Shown here piece after piece: positions 13,701 through 26,069 of a stretch of DNA of 64,000 nucleotides. The stretch is from Cycas panzhihuaensis. Its lineage: Eukaryota > Cycadophyta. Position 1 is the stretch's first letter; every line of letters starts with the position of its first letter. The notes below the pieces were generated by a model. It had not been told where the DNA came from and did not search any database. It saw only the letters and a list, made by a program, of their open reading frames with translations. The stretch spans positions 202,747,741 to 202,811,740 of the forward strand of contig CM041465.1 in assembly GCA_023213395.1 (NCBI GenBank), in the 5' to 3' direction. A program made the position numbers and the translations under genes.

Positions 13701-14664
13701 TCAGCTTAAGAAATTTGGACTCTTTTGATAGATGTGTCATCATTCTGGTAATTAGTAGATGGGAAGGTGGAATCATCCTATCGGGGCCGAGGACATATGA
13801 AGTTGTCTTGAGGACGGGAGGTATCATCAAATCGAGGTCGAGGCCGTTGGAAGTCTGACTGTCGAGTGCATGAAGACCAAGAGTTATCCCGACAAATAGT
13901 TGAGGGTTTGTTGGCTATAAACTCAGCTTCTACTACATGAGCCTACTTGAAAGCTTCCTTAAGGAAGTAGATTACTATTGTCTTTAATCTCATCTGAATA
14001 TGGTCTTGGAGTCCTACCACATAAATGTCAATCATAATTTGTTTGTCCAAGTTTTGGCTTTATGGCACGCGATTATATAAGGCTTGAAATTCATCTGTGT
14101 AAGCCTCTATAGTTGAGGTCTGCTTAAGTCGAGTGAGTTGTGTGAAGAAAGACTGACTCTATGTGTCTTCATATTATTCAAAGAAACAACTAGTGAAGTG
14201 GGACCATGTTTGGTGAGAAGGATATTCTCACTTCTACTAGTTAAACCAATGGTGAGCTTGACCATCTAAGTGGATGGAAGTTTATAAGAGTTGGTCCTCT
14301 TTTGACATCGGGTGAAGAGTGAAGTAGGATTCTAACTTGTTAATCCAACTTCGAGTGCACTCTTTATTCACATCTAGATCAAAGGTAGGAATATTGATTT
14401 TATGGTGGAAAAAGGGTTGTCTTAGTGGAGACCCTCCAATATTACTTCTTTAAAAGGGGGAGGTTGGTTGCTTATTGAGTTAGAAGTTCCTATACTTTGG
14501 GATTTAGGTGGCAACAACTGTTGAACCTGACTAATAATCTCTTACCTAGTGTTGTCTAGGTCAGATTTGGTAGGCATGTTGTTTAGTCTATCATTGACCT
14601 ATATTTTAAAGTTAGACAAGTCATTGGTCAGCTCTAAAATTTTCTCTATATGAGTTTTTACCAT
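13701..14664 (-). pseudogene. chromovirus Gag
   Basis: The most plausible start is an ATG at 14662-14664, followed by MVKTHIEKILELTND and a coiled-coil-like Gln-rich segment. The retrotransposon Gag core is readable as CTRSWINKLESYFTLHP, DQLL-TSIHLDGQAHHWFN and LTRLKQTSTIEAYTDEFQALYNR (about 14360-14060). An Arg/Asp/Ser-rich C-terminal stretch then leads into the zinc knuckle at about 13660. At least five former Trp or Gln codons are stops. Confidence 0.85.
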
Positions 14665-15877
14665 TGGAGCTGAAGAAAGGGACTAAAGAAGCGAGAACAA
14701 GTAGAAAGAAGGGAAATAAATGAAGTGGGATAGAGAAAGGAAGAACAAGATACAAGAATAGGAAGTTATTATAAGGGGAAGAAGGGCGAATAAGGGGATG
14801 GAGGTGTTTATAGCCTGTTGACCCCAAAATACATAAGCAAGATATTTAGCCCACTAGAAAGAGCACAAAAAACCCATCAAAATAGGGTGTATGAGTTTTA
14901 AGATGAATTTGAAGTGGTGGGACCCACTAATGGCCCAGGTACAAAAAAGAGCAAAAATTGGGGGCATAAACTAACCTAGTGCAAAATGACCCTTATGATA
15001 TGCTAATCTAATTAAGGTATATGAGTTATAAGTAGAATTTTTTTTTCCTTTTTGCACTATGAGTAGTGGCTAAGTGGAATTTTTTTTTTTTGGTCTTAGA
15101 AGCTTAACTATTTTGACAAGTTTTGAATTAAGAATGGGGTAGGGGAAGTAGGGTGGGAATGATTAGATGTATCCTACCCACTAAACAATGAGGTGTTCTT
15201 GGTCTTATAAGCCTGCCAATAAACTTCTGATGTAGAAGTTCAGGGTAGGTAACTTCGTGGCACTAACTACTAACCACTGCACTACAAGACTTCAGTGGCT
15301 GATAGTTTACCTGTATTAGGGAGGGTTTTGGGATCCTAAAGGGGTCCTCCTATATACCTGAAGGTACATGGAGGCCCACTTCAGTAGCCAGTTTCTATCT
15401 AGGGCTTGGTCTATGAGTGTTATCTCCAGTCCTTCATGCAAGGGGTGAAAAAGCCACGATGCGCTTAGCCAGAACGATAGATCCTTGTGATATTTAAAGA
15501 CCCCTGGCACATGGTCTCTACCTACTACTTGGGTATCCACCCAATGGTGTTATCTACCTGGGAAGAAGAGGTAGTAGGGGAAATAAAAGGTAGCCACCTA
15601 GCGGTGTTATCTACCCTTAGAATATAACTCAATGCAAAAAAAGAAAGCTAGAAACTGAATTGAAAGTAGAAGAAATAAATTGCTTACGTTACCTCAAGGA
15701 AGAAATTCCCCTTCACTTTGTGACCTCTAATCTATGTTACTACCATTCCTCAATCTCCTCGAAGAGAGTACTAAGTGAAAGTCTTTCCTCAATCTCTACC
15801 TAGGTAGAGAGAGTACTCAAGCATATAAGAAAAAAATTTTTACTTTTTTGGGAAACTTCCCACGATCACGAACGCGA
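14665..15877 (-). other. chromovirus 5' leader
   Basis: This is the untranslated stretch between the primer site and gag. No family-level coding pattern is seen. It contains short T-runs near 15040-15090 and a repeated ATCTACC(T/C) motif around 15530-15620. A 1.2-kb leader is long for this type of element. Confidence 0.6.
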
Positions 15878-15888
15878 CTCTGATACCA
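15878..15888 (-). other. primer-binding site of the chromovirus
   Basis: The plus strand CTCTGATACCA is the reverse complement of TGGTATCAGAG, the tRNA-iMet primer site. It lies two bases inside the right LTR. Confidence 0.85.
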
Positions 15889-15890
15889 CT

Positions 15891-16235
15891 TGGGCTGTTC
15901 CTTCTCAGAAATTTAGACTTGTAGGTGCAAAATTACAAAAAAATGAAGCTAAAATAATGTAAGTGCATAAGCAAATCACAGATAGTAAATCACCAAAATG
16001 AGTACTGAAGTACTTTCTCTTTTAAGATATAATACTCAATGACATTACAAGTGATTTAACCCTTTAAATACACAAGTAAGGGTCTTCATCCTTATGATTC
16101 TATTGGTGGCCCTAGTGGCCTTACATCTTATTGGATGACTTAGCGGTCCATACATACATCTTAATAAACACCTTAATCCTTACTCGTTGGTGGCTCTTAC
16201 TTGTTACTGCTAAGGAAAGGTGGGGTTATGTAACA
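15891..16235 (-). repeat. 5' LTR of the chromovirus
   Basis: 345 bp, TG...CA, homologous along its full length to 9811-10155. It is flanked on the right by the GAGGT duplication. Confidence 0.95.
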
Positions 16236-16240
16236 GAGGT

Positions 16241-16313
16241 ACTCCCCACATATATATAGTTTTGGGGAGGTGGGAGACTACTTCAACCCAACGTTAGTAG
16301 AAAAAAATTAACA
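16241..16313 (-). repeat. 5' LTR, outer part, with TATA-like box (continuation of 9705-9810)
   Basis: Resumes the LTR interrupted by the chromovirus. On the minus strand it contains a CTATATATATGTGGGG stretch (about 16244-16262), a plausible TATA box for the LTR promoter. The plus-strand sequence ends in TTAACA at 16313, giving a TG start on the minus strand. That outer border is tentative because the partner LTR is outside the window. Confidence 0.4.
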
Positions 16314-16334
16314 AATAATAAATTCAAATTCAAA

Positions 16335-17747
16335 TATGCACCTTATTAGCTCCAGGCATCTTGAGGTGGCTCATTATTAGTAAATGGTGACTTGATGCCA
16401 GTTGGTGGTGGCCTAATCCTTTCCTAGGTGCCATTTGTACATATTTATAGAATGGACATTATTCCAACAAAAGTGCCATCGAACTTGGGCACTTTAGGGG
16501 GATGAGGCGGCAGGTTAGTCCTAAGAGCCTCAACGAAGAGGGAAGTTCATTAATAGTTAATGAAGGGATGAACCTAAGGTTGAGCTAAGGGATCAACTTG
16601 AGAAGTAAAGGGAAGTGAGTAAGGATACCTAATCCCACTATATAAGGGATAAGAAGGTTGGGCATAGGAGGCATAAGGGTTCCTACCTATTTAGTTAGAA
16701 GGTGTCATCCCCATTTGTGAGTAGCCCACAAAAGAAGAAGCATGAGAGGGTCTTATCACACCATGAGGATGTGCCACATGTATAGTGGAAGCATGTGGAT
16801 ATGCACCCTAAGGAGTTGATACGTAAGAATGAGGGATATGAGGGTGAATGGATCCCCCTTACAATAGGGCAATGTAGAAAATTGTACATGTAGAAGATGG
16901 TGTAGAGTAAGAGATAGGGTTTTTCCCATAGGGTCTACCTATAGGAGGTGTAACCCCATAGGGATGGAATGGATCTACCTCATAAGTTGGGATAGGGTTA
17001 GGCCCTCCATGCCCCCAAGGCTAAGATATATAACCTAGGGGCACATATAGCAATGAGTCCATGAGTTATAGAGAAGGGTGCATGGGGACATATCCACCAT
17101 GACTTGAAGGATGGGAGTGTGAAAGCACTCAGGTTCGAATAGAAGAGGCATGGGCTATAATTGATTATGGCATGGTTGCTTGGATAGGAGGGGGTATGCT
17201 TAGCCCTATTTAAGAGATCGACATACCCTGGAGTATCCCTTGGGGTAAGGGACACTTACGGGTGGAGGGACTATAGGAACATATCTTATCATCGAAGAAG
17301 GCATAGGTTGGGATGAAGCAAGTGGAATGGAGGTTGAAGAAGGTAGGGTTGTGCTTTGAAGGAAGCACTCTAACTACTTCAGACATGGTTAGGTGCTTAC
17401 AACTTTGAAGCATCACCTTAATACCTTTACTACATCCCCAGGAGGAGTTCCTGCTTGGTCGTATGATGTGGAAGGCTCCTCATGTTGAGCAGAACTCGAA
17501 AGATAGTCATCATGGGTTCTCTCACCAGGATGAGAGTGGTCCATGGAGAGAGTCTCTCCTTTGTCATAAGTAGGGTATGAATGGAAATTTGGGTGTGTCT
17601 ATTCATTTGGGTAGTAAATAGGGTCTTCACCCTCTTAGGTGGGATCTTAGAGAGGATAAGATGTTTATGGATGGGAATCAAAGGTATACAAGTAATATGC
17701 CCACTCTAATGGATAACCCTCCATTGGTGATCCTGGTTCAGATGTCA
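16335..17747 (-). pseudogene. Pro/Ser/Tyr/His-rich gag-like remnant
   Basis: From an ATG at 17745-17747 the reverse strand reads an acidic, Tyr- and Pro-rich protein (MTSEPGSPMEGYPLEWAYYL at its start) with few stops. It shifts frame near 17240. A Pro/Tyr/Ser/His-rich stretch follows (for example PTYEVDPFHPYGVTPP) down to a PPKVPKFDGTF segment near 16490. A low-complexity N-terminus followed by PKFDG resembles the start of a gypsy Gag, as in the Tat-like element at 28740-30540. It could instead be a host-gene remnant. No downstream pol follows, because the LTR border lies at about 16313. Confidence 0.4.
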
Positions 17748-20700
17748 TAATGGAGGAATAAAAGGGCTCTTCTTCTATGAGAGGGAGACCATACAAGCAA
17801 CAAGAGAATTATTACATTCACGCCCTACCCAAGGAACTATGGAAGTTCTATGATCAACTTTAGTGAGAAGTAGATGGGGCCTAATGCTAGGAAACTAAAG
17901 GGATGCTAAGATTTCCTTACTGGAAGTTTCCCAGTATGGTTTCCAGTGGAAGTACACCTCTGGGGGGTCACTAAGAATTACTATACTCTAGTCAAATTCT
18001 AATGCTAAACCTGATGTATAGAAGAGGTTTAAATGACTCTCAAAAGGCATTTATATGCTAGAGTATAGGTAAGTTCGAGGACCCACAACAATGCCTAATT
18101 CCCTATCTTATTTGGAAGGTTGTGGTATGTTATAGGAGAAAAAAGATCAGTGTCCCTGAGTTATTAACTAGCTTAGATAAGGATCTCCTATCCTTATTAG
18201 GAAGGGAGGAAATGAGGACTCCCTTTTGGAAAAGGGAAGTACGGTATGGGTAGGAAATGGGATGTTAAATAAAGGGTTTTAGGTTGTTTGCTTTTGTCTA
18301 AAGGATTACCTTTAGGGTTTGGTTGTAGTGCAAGGTTTTATTATGGTTTCTTTTGGCTATGTGAAGGGATAATATTGTTTTCATTTTGAGGTATAATGTC
18401 TTATGTGAAATGTAATTGTATGGTTTGCAAGATAAAATAGTTGTTTAATAATGCATATAAATTATAATCACTCACTCTCAAACTCGCTTGCCTTTCTTTT
18501 TGACTAAAGATATCTACTTAAGATATGAAAAAGAGGAGGAGACGGTGAATAATGCTTATGCAATATTTTTTTCCAATTTGTTTCTCTTTTATGCAAAAAA
18601 GTAAAAAACACTCTTTTGAGCTAGGGTTTTAACCTTGTCTTTAGGTGTAACATGCATATGTAAGCAAGGGAGGAAACCCTTTCTTATTATGTTCATGTCG
18701 AGAGGAAGGGAGAGGGCATGAATATATGTATATATATTTCCTTTGTTCTTCCAATGAATGTAAAGGAATATGCTATGCATAAATAAATCTTTCACTTTTG
18801 TTGCTAACAACCAAGAGATGAACTTGAAAGGAAGCAAGTAAGGAGGGAATAGGTTTAGGAGGAGTGCACCTAGTTAGTGACGCTTGATAGCGATCTTGTC
18901 ATAGCTCCTTCCATGCTCTTCTCTTACTGATAGCATAAGCTCTCTTATTGCCACAAAAGTCATTGGGAACTAAAAGAGGCTTCCTTACCTTCCCTAAGTT
19001 CAAATGAGAAAAGTTATAAAACAAAAGGAAAGGAAAGTGACAAAGAAAAATGTACACCAATTATGATGCTAAAATATGAATTAATATTACCTTGTGATGA
19101 AGGTATCCTTATGAGCAAGAGTAGGCCTTCCACCTACAAGACAAAATCAAGGAATCTACTTGCAAGCAATATGTGCTATAATCTTCAATATGTTTGTTAT
19201 CCCTTTGTATTCAAAAGAAACAAAATCAAATGTTCTTCCACCTCTTATCGAAATCTTAGCATGCAAAAAATATGAGAAGAAGGGAATGAAGAAGAGGGTA
19301 GTGCCTTAGAATAGAATACCCCCCTATATAGTAGTGGTTTCTCAAGTATCAAGGGAATCAGTTGGTTTCACAAATTTTTGGGCAATAGGGCAGGGTGAAA
19401 AAGGGATGTGAAGATGAGATGTGGGATCTCAAGATTAAGCAACTGATTTCTTGTAAAATGGTGTAGTGTCTTGGGTTTGTATTGAAGAAGATTATGCATA
19501 CACAATGAGGTAGGACATTTGGTGGTGTTAGGAGGGGATTACCCAATGGAAGGGGGTGCAAAGTTGGAGCTTGCACATCTTTTCGCTTTTTTAAACTCCT
19601 TCAACCAGCTCATATCCTACTCACTCTCTTCTCCAATACTTTAAGATATTTTGTAAGAGGTTTTAGTTTATAGAAGAAGGTTCCTAAAGGTTGTAAGAGG
19701 GAAAATGTGATCAAGAGGGTGCAAAATGGCTTCCTTAATCTATATGCCAAGTAAAGACAAATCAAATAGCAAGAAAGTAAGAGTAATTGATAGGAAATTT
19801 TACTCTAAACCATGAAATGGCTAGATTTTACCCATATGCTATGAATAGGCTTGATGTTTGTAAGAGGAACTTGTTGATGGAGCCCTTTTCCAGCCCTTGA
19901 GAAGACTTTTGATGGAGAATCCCTAAGTGAATAAGATGAAGGAAGGATGCAGTTAGGTATAGAGGCTGATCAGAAGACTGTGCTACCAAAAATCTGTCCT
20001 TCCTATGCATTTCCCTCTCAAGAATATGTATTTTTAGTTTTGTTTAAGAAGAGTGAAAGGAGAGCATGAAAATTAAGTGTAGAATGATCTATCCTCAAGA
20101 GAACAAGGAGTTTTTGTGTTTGAACACCCTCTCATGATCGTTAGACCTTAATTTGGGCTAATCTCGGGGTGAGAAACCTATTAGGGAGTGTATTTAATGC
20201 AAAAGTAGTTATTGCTAGCTATGTTTTTGTCATTAACAATCGCACCATGAATATATTCACAACACTACAAATATATCTGTGTGGCGTAAAAATCAGAGTG
20301 GGGTAGATATAAATTAGAGTGAGGTAGAGATAGGTTGGTAGAACTAATAAAAATTAATAAAAGATAAGGGGGAACTCAATACCAAGGTCCTGGAACTCCT
20401 CACTAAAGCCTTTCAAACTAATCTTAGGCCATCTAAGCAACTAATGGGTGATGAGAAAGTATAATAAAGTCATGAAATTGAGTCAGAACTTGATGAAAAC
20501 AATGGAAATTGAGATGAATCCATGAAAATTAATAAAGAGAACACATGGGATTTGAATAGTGAGATGCAAATTTCCCCTTAAGACCTCAAAAAACTACTCT
20601 AGGCTACCCAAATCGTCAACAAGGCAAGATGAAAGGGGAAAAGATGTAGCAAAAGAGCAAAAATAAGTTAAAACTCAATTAAGACCAAGCTATAAGAGTA

Positions 20701-20829
20701 TGTAATGAACCTCTTGCCAACTAGGAGATCATTATGGGAGCTCAAGGATGCCATTGGACTGGAGTCCTAATTGTCACAGGCAAATAAAAAGCATAGGCAA
20801 GATAAATAAACCAAACCATCATGCATTCA
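17748..20829. other. unassigned AT-rich DNA
   Basis: Both strands were scanned for retrotransposon, transposase and RNA-gene patterns and nothing convincing was found. Some of it may be the leader and LTR upstream of the minus-strand gag-like remnant, and some the 3' end of the minus-strand gypsy fragment that starts at 20830. Neither LTR boundary could be fixed. Confidence 0.4.
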
Positions 20830-21340
20830 GTTAGCCAAGTAAACATCATATGAAACAATGGCTACAAAGAATTCAAATAAGAGTGTGAGATAGAATATAT
20901 ACCTATGCTTACCTATGCGATGATCTCCTAATCCATTCCTAGTAGGTGGGAAACAATAGCTCAAGTGGATAACCAAACCATATAATAATAATCTCATATA
21001 GAAATTTGGTTGTACCACATATGTCACATTACTTCATGGTTTCAGCCTCAATCCATTTATTTATAAAATTTATGGTTACCAAAATATAACAAACATTTAT
21101 TTTATGTGCTAAAGGATTAATAGATCTTACAAAATCTAAGCCCTAAATTTCAAAGTGTGCTTGATCCAATATGGGATGTAGCATCATAAAATTTTTATTA
21201 GAAGGTATGCTTATTCTTTGATTAACATTGCATGCCTTGGTTCATTTTTTTAGCATCTTAGAAAATTGTAGGCTGCTAAAGTCTTATTAACTATACTTTG
21301 TGAGTCATATTGTCTACTCCTTCGTGTTGATTTACAATAC
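20830..21340 (-). pseudogene. gypsy integrase fragment
   Basis: The reverse strand reads a YILVTINFINKWIEAE segment at about 21030-21085, which is the gypsy integrase first-Asp region (usually DYFTKWVEA) with the Asp replaced by Asn. TTKFLYEIIIIWFGYPLEL follows to about 20960. Upstream, around 21150-21250, degraded HIPSNKNFMML and CNVNQ pieces fit the preceding zinc region. The remaining integrase to the left is not recognisable. It belongs with the RNase H at 21690-22130. Confidence 0.65.
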
Positions 21341-21689
21341 CTTTATGAGCTTCATAAGGGATTATTTCCACTTCATGCTTAATAACACATCTTCTTAATA
21401 CTCTGTTTGGTCTTGATTTATAGAGGAAACCATGGTTTAATTAATAAGGTAGAGCATGCTTTGTAAAATATCATACTCTAATTTCCCTAATCTCATAGGC
21501 AATTATCCTATAGCTCAATATGTATTAATCCTTACATACCATTATGGAACATCTTTAATTGAACATAATTGATTATGTAGAAAATCATAAAGAAGCCAAT
21601 AGTTTTTTCTCTAATTGTTTACCTAAATAGTTGGTTAGGAATAATATGCTTGGTGCCTTTCTTAATAACAATTTTAAAATTAAATTCTT

Positions 21690-22130
21690 GAACTAACACT
21701 AATCAATGACTAATTCTACCTTGTAACACTAGCTTATTAATTAAATCTTACAATGCTTGATGATCTACAAAAAAAAAGGGATTTGATAGCAAGTAATATC
21801 AAAATTTTTAGAGAGTATATGTTATGCCTAATTCTTCTTATTTTATGACTAAGTAGTTTCGCTCATCTAATGTTAATTTTCTTATAATAAAATATAGAAG
21901 AATATGTGTTGTAGGATTCTCTAGTTATGATAGTACACAACTAATTACATAAAAAGATACATCAACATGTACATGAAAGGGATTTCCCATTGTAGAAAGC
22001 TTTAAGATGGGAGCTTGGGTAACTTTCCTTTCTATAATATCAAATGACAATTGTTCTTTTATCATCCAATCTTGTTGGAATTTTTACAAGGCATAGTTAT
22101 GATAGCATGTAGGAATTTTGACATGGCTTT
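21690..22130 (-). pseudogene. gypsy RNase H and RT C-terminal fragment
   Basis: The reverse strand reads VTQAPILKLSTMGNPFHVHVDVS (RT-RNase H junction), then ILLYFIIRKLTLDERNYLVI, a YTL-KF-YYLLSNPFFF segment and VDHQAL. These are standard gypsy RNase H blocks with D-E-D-type landmarks. The homology stops abruptly near 22130, where TGTTGGAATATGG begins a different sequence. The rest of RT is missing from this side, probably displaced by a later insertion. Confidence 0.75.
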
Positions 22131-22167
22131 AATACCATGTTGGAATATGGAGGAACTTTACAATTGT

Positions 22168-22351
22168 CACATCCCTACTTCATAGGCATTCATGATCGTA
22201 CCTTGATGGAACTTACCAAATTTACCCAATAAGGCCATCACCAACTATTCATCTAGTTAACACATCCCTACTTCATAGGCATTTATGACCCTACCTTGAT
22301 GGAACTCAATAGAGTTACCCAGTAAGGCTAGAACCAATTATTCATGCTTAA
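22168..22351. repeat. 93-bp tandem duplication
   Basis: Two adjacent copies start with CACATCCCTACTTCATAGGC at 22168 and 22261. They share ACCTTGATGGAACT, TTACCCA(A/G)TAAGG and ACCAA(C/T)TATTCAT in the same order. The second copy is slightly diverged at its end. Confidence 0.85.
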
Positions 22352-24905
22352 ATGTAAAGAGTTTATTCATAGTAACACTTGTAAAACATAGTACATTTTC
22401 CTAATGGATACAACAAATCCAAGAGAACAAGCTTATTTTTACACTTATGACCATATTTCTTTTATAGATGATAACAATGCAAAAGTAAGGAGATAAAATA
22501 ACTTAATTACAAATAATATATCTCATAATATTATAATGAGGGGAGGACAGCTAATTGCTCAGATAGATTCACCACCCAACTATTTAAAATCCTATAAAGG
22601 AGATCGCCCCTGAGCTAGAGCATATGATATAAATGCTAAAATATTAGTGTGTCACTTTTCATATAATCCCTAGAGTATCCCCTTCATAAAAGACTTATTG
22701 AGATTATTGATTCTATAAGTAATAAATATTTCAATAATTTCTTATTTATTATAATACTTTATACTTCCATACTTTACTCATCTTTTAAGAGATAATTAGG
22801 AAATACTATACTATGTATGGTTCATCATTAAATCATTCTCGTTAGACTACCTTACTTTATGACCCATATATCTCACGCAACCAGCCATGAGTATAGAGGG
22901 GACTCACTCAACCCTAAGAGGAAGTGTGCACTTATTCAACCCAAGTTCCTATTTAAATATCAAGATAGTGGTGACTTACTCAACTTTCACAAGAAGTGGG
23001 AATCTACTCATCTAAAGTTCCTTCTTAGTAATGATAATTAAAGCATAGGGGACTCATTTAACCCAATCCTAAAATTGTAGTTTAACACTAATAAAATAGT
23101 CCAATGATATTGGAACATTAGATTACACACATGTTCATGACACTAACTAATTAAGTCCCTTTTATAGGATGGTAGTGGCCACCAAGAGATTCAAACCTCT
23201 CTTAATGAACTCCTTTGAAACTATAATTCTAGATTATAAAACCTCATGTGAGTTGTATAATAGGTAGCTAACACTTGAACAATGACTAAGAACACTTTTA
23301 CCAAACTCTTTCTTAAACCCTAGAATAAATCTCTTGAAGAAATAAGAACTTTGTCCTAAGTATTTTTCTACAAAATAAAGAGTGTGGTTTTTTCCTTTTG
23401 GCTCAAAATAACTCTTAATACAATTATGGATAATTCATAATAATTTTATCATTAGTTGTGGGCACATCTCTTCTACTAAGTTTCCAAAAATCAACCTAAA
23501 TTGCAAGTCTTAGACTCTCAAAATATGTCTGGTTGCTCCCATATTTTTTTTTATAGAACTAACACTTACATGAAGAAGTCTTTCTAAATCTAGAACTAAG
23601 AAAAAGATCATTTTTCTCTCATTGGTCCTAGACTAAACCTCCTCCCAAGCATAATTTGGTTTGTTGTCATTGATACCATTAAGGCATGGTGAAGGATTTG
23701 AGCTATGGTGGCTACAAAAGTGCTCATAGTGGCTACAAAGTTGCATAAAGTTATTATTATTAGAGTAATTATCAAGTACCCATTACATCCATTTACCAAA
23801 AATATCTTCATGTAGAGAGTTTTAAGTGGTCCTTATCTATTTAAGTGTCTAGTTACTTTTGTTATAATTCAAATAAGACTAATTTAATTCAATTCTACTA
23901 AAAAATAAGGAAGTTATAAGTGAAACTATGAGAATCTTCTACTTGCTCCTTTATTTTGTGTTTTTGTGACTTGTCATGTAGGTGTTTTGATCTTAGAGAT
24001 CTATTTTTGGAGTTGTGAGAGGTGTTCTCTTATTGTCGTCCTTTATTTTGTAGTTGTGTAACTAGGCAATCAAGAGAGCTCACTTGGTTGTTCATTTATG
24101 GAGTTTCGAGAGACTTCCCTTCGTAATCTCTTATTTTATGTCTTCACAATTGGACATTTAAAGAGTCTTGCTCACTTACTCATTTATGAAGTTATGAGTA
24201 GTCTTTTACTTAGGAAAATTTAACTTGAATGTCCATTCTAAATCTTTATAAGTTCTCATCCTATTCTATTTTTAGTGCTCCACCACTTGTTAGAAAGATA
24301 GAAATATGCTCTATCATTTAGTTGAATCATTCTCTATAAATTATGTATTAATTGACTTAAACTCTCATGTCCTAAAGATGTTATGTATATCGTTGTAGCT
24401 GACATCTACCCTTACATTTATTTTTCCCCTTTATTCTTCCCTCATTCGTATCATGTGCTCCCCTATCTATACTATTCTTTTGAGTAATTTGACTACTTTT
24501 TGTATTGTGGAATCAATAAAATAATTTAATTATTATATTTTAAGGTGTTAAAAGGCAAATTCTAGCACCTTGTATCCTAATATAACATAACCTAACACAT
24601 GCATATTAACTATTCTAATGAACAAAAAGTAGTGCATCCTCATACTTAATGGAGCATGGAATAAGCTTTCACTTTCCATTAGATGAATAAAGCTAAAAAA
24701 TAAAGAGAAATAGTGCATCCTCACACTTGGAAATGTATGAAATAAACTTCCAAGTTATATAAGATGAATAAAGCTATAAAATAAACAAAATTTATATTCA
24801 AACAAAACTATGAAATGAATGAGAATTTTACATACATACATAGTTAAAAAGTGACATGTCCAAGGAGGATAAAAGATCAAGTCAATTTAGGGTTGGGGCC
24901 TTACA
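22352..24905. other. unassigned DNA, right end is a minus-strand LTR
   Basis: No coding pattern is visible. Its right border (TTACA at 24901-24905) is the start of a minus-strand LTR, TGTAAGGCCCC, because a polypurine tract and chromovirus pol follow at once. How far this LTR extends to the left cannot be decided. A TG start at 22138 would give about 2.8 kb, but that is only a possibility. Confidence 0.45.
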
Positions 24906-26069
24906 TCCCCCTCCCCTTCATAGAAGAATTGTTCCTAATATGACTTCACCCTACTACAAATAAATATATGTATTATTATTATATGTTGCTCTTTAACTCT
25001 TATGTGGCTTCTTCCAATGTTAAGTACTTCTATTACACTTTTACTTAGCGATTATGTTTTACAATACTTTCTCTCTACTATACAAGATTTTTATGGGTTC
25101 TTCTTTAAGGTCGAGGCTTAGTCTAGCTACAAGGTTCATCTAATTAAATATGTGCTTCGAGTTTAGTAGATATTTTTTTAATAGCAAAACATATAAAATA
25201 TTATAAATTTAAAGGTTTGAAAGTAAATCTAGCTTATAAGTAACTTGGCCTACTTATTTTAATATTTTAAAGGAACTACAATACCTTGGCAATATTCTTT
25301 TGCATAAACCTAGGATAAGTGAGCTATGTTTAACCCTCACTCATAGAAACATATGATCGCCAACTTGAAATTTCTTTATTATTTATTTTAGATCTTCATA
25401 GCTCTTTTGTCTGCATTGAGTTATCTTTAGTTGTTGTTTAATGTTAATCACTTGTTTCTCTATTTCTTGACCTAACATATATCTATCCTCCAAGTTTTCC
25501 TAACTCAAAGGTATGTTGTATCTTTTGCCATACAATGTCTCAAAAGGACTCACTCCCATGGAAGAATGGACTACGTTATTATAGGCAAATTCAACCAAGC
25601 AGAGATAATTCTCTTAACTAGATGGTCATTCTATTATATACATTTAGAGTAAATCTTCAAGTACTTGATCATCCTCTCTATTTACCCATGAGTTTTAGGG
25701 TGGTACATTGTGTTAAATTTTAGTTTTATGCTCTACTCCTAAAGCATGGATTTTTAAAACTTTGAAATAAATTTAGTGTCTCACTCTAACACAATGGCCT
25801 TTGGCATGTCGTGCATCATAATAATTTCCTTCATAAAAATACTAGCGATATCTAATATAGTATGAGTAGTAAGAACTAGAATAAAGTGTAATAATTTGAT
25901 TAGCTTATCCATTACTACTATAATAGCATTATATTATTAGAGTCTCCTTAGTGAACCTATGATAAAATCCATATGGAATACATCTAACAGTAGTGATCTA
26001 AGATAATTACACTTAAGGGGTAGTAGACTTAGGGTGTGAAGTCTATGCATATACAACAAGTCTTAAAGC
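24906..26069 (-). pseudogene. 3' end of a second chromovirus: integrase, chromodomain, polypurine tract
   Basis: On the minus strand the integrase core starts near 25960 (MDFIIGSL), with IIVVMDKLIKLLHF (first Asp), a DMPKAIVLE-DTKFIS region whose expected second-Asp codon is not conserved, and YHPKTHG-IERMIKYLKIY (catalytic Glu). A weak chromodomain follows at 25110-24985: EEPIKILYSREKVL, then an EEAT-EL segment whose Trp is a stop. The polypurine tract GAAGGGGAGGGGGA (24906-24919) touches the LTR. The 5' part of the element ends abruptly at about 26069, where the Tat-like LTR begins. Its missing RT half should lie beyond the right edge of the window. Confidence 0.8.

Larger units (their letters stand above)
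9811..16235 (-). mobile_element. complete chromovirus (Ty3/gypsy), GAGGT target duplication
   Basis: Two 345-bp LTRs, both starting TGGGCT and ending AACA on the plus strand, bound a 5.7-kb interior. The five bases GAGGT precede the left LTR (9806-9810) and follow the right LTR (16236-16240), a perfect target-site duplication. The minus-strand interior reads Gag, zinc knuckle, protease, RT, RNase H, integrase and chromodomain, which defines a plant chromovirus. The two LTRs differ at about 30 positions when compared by eye, mostly transitions, so the insertion is old. Stops and frameshifts have inactivated gag-pol. Confidence 0.95.

Noticed and set aside
10959-13858. Plus-strand frames at 10959-11174, 12836-13024, 13440-13634 and 13505-13858
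   Set aside because: All are complementary to well-identified chromovirus integrase, RT and protease segments on the minus strand.
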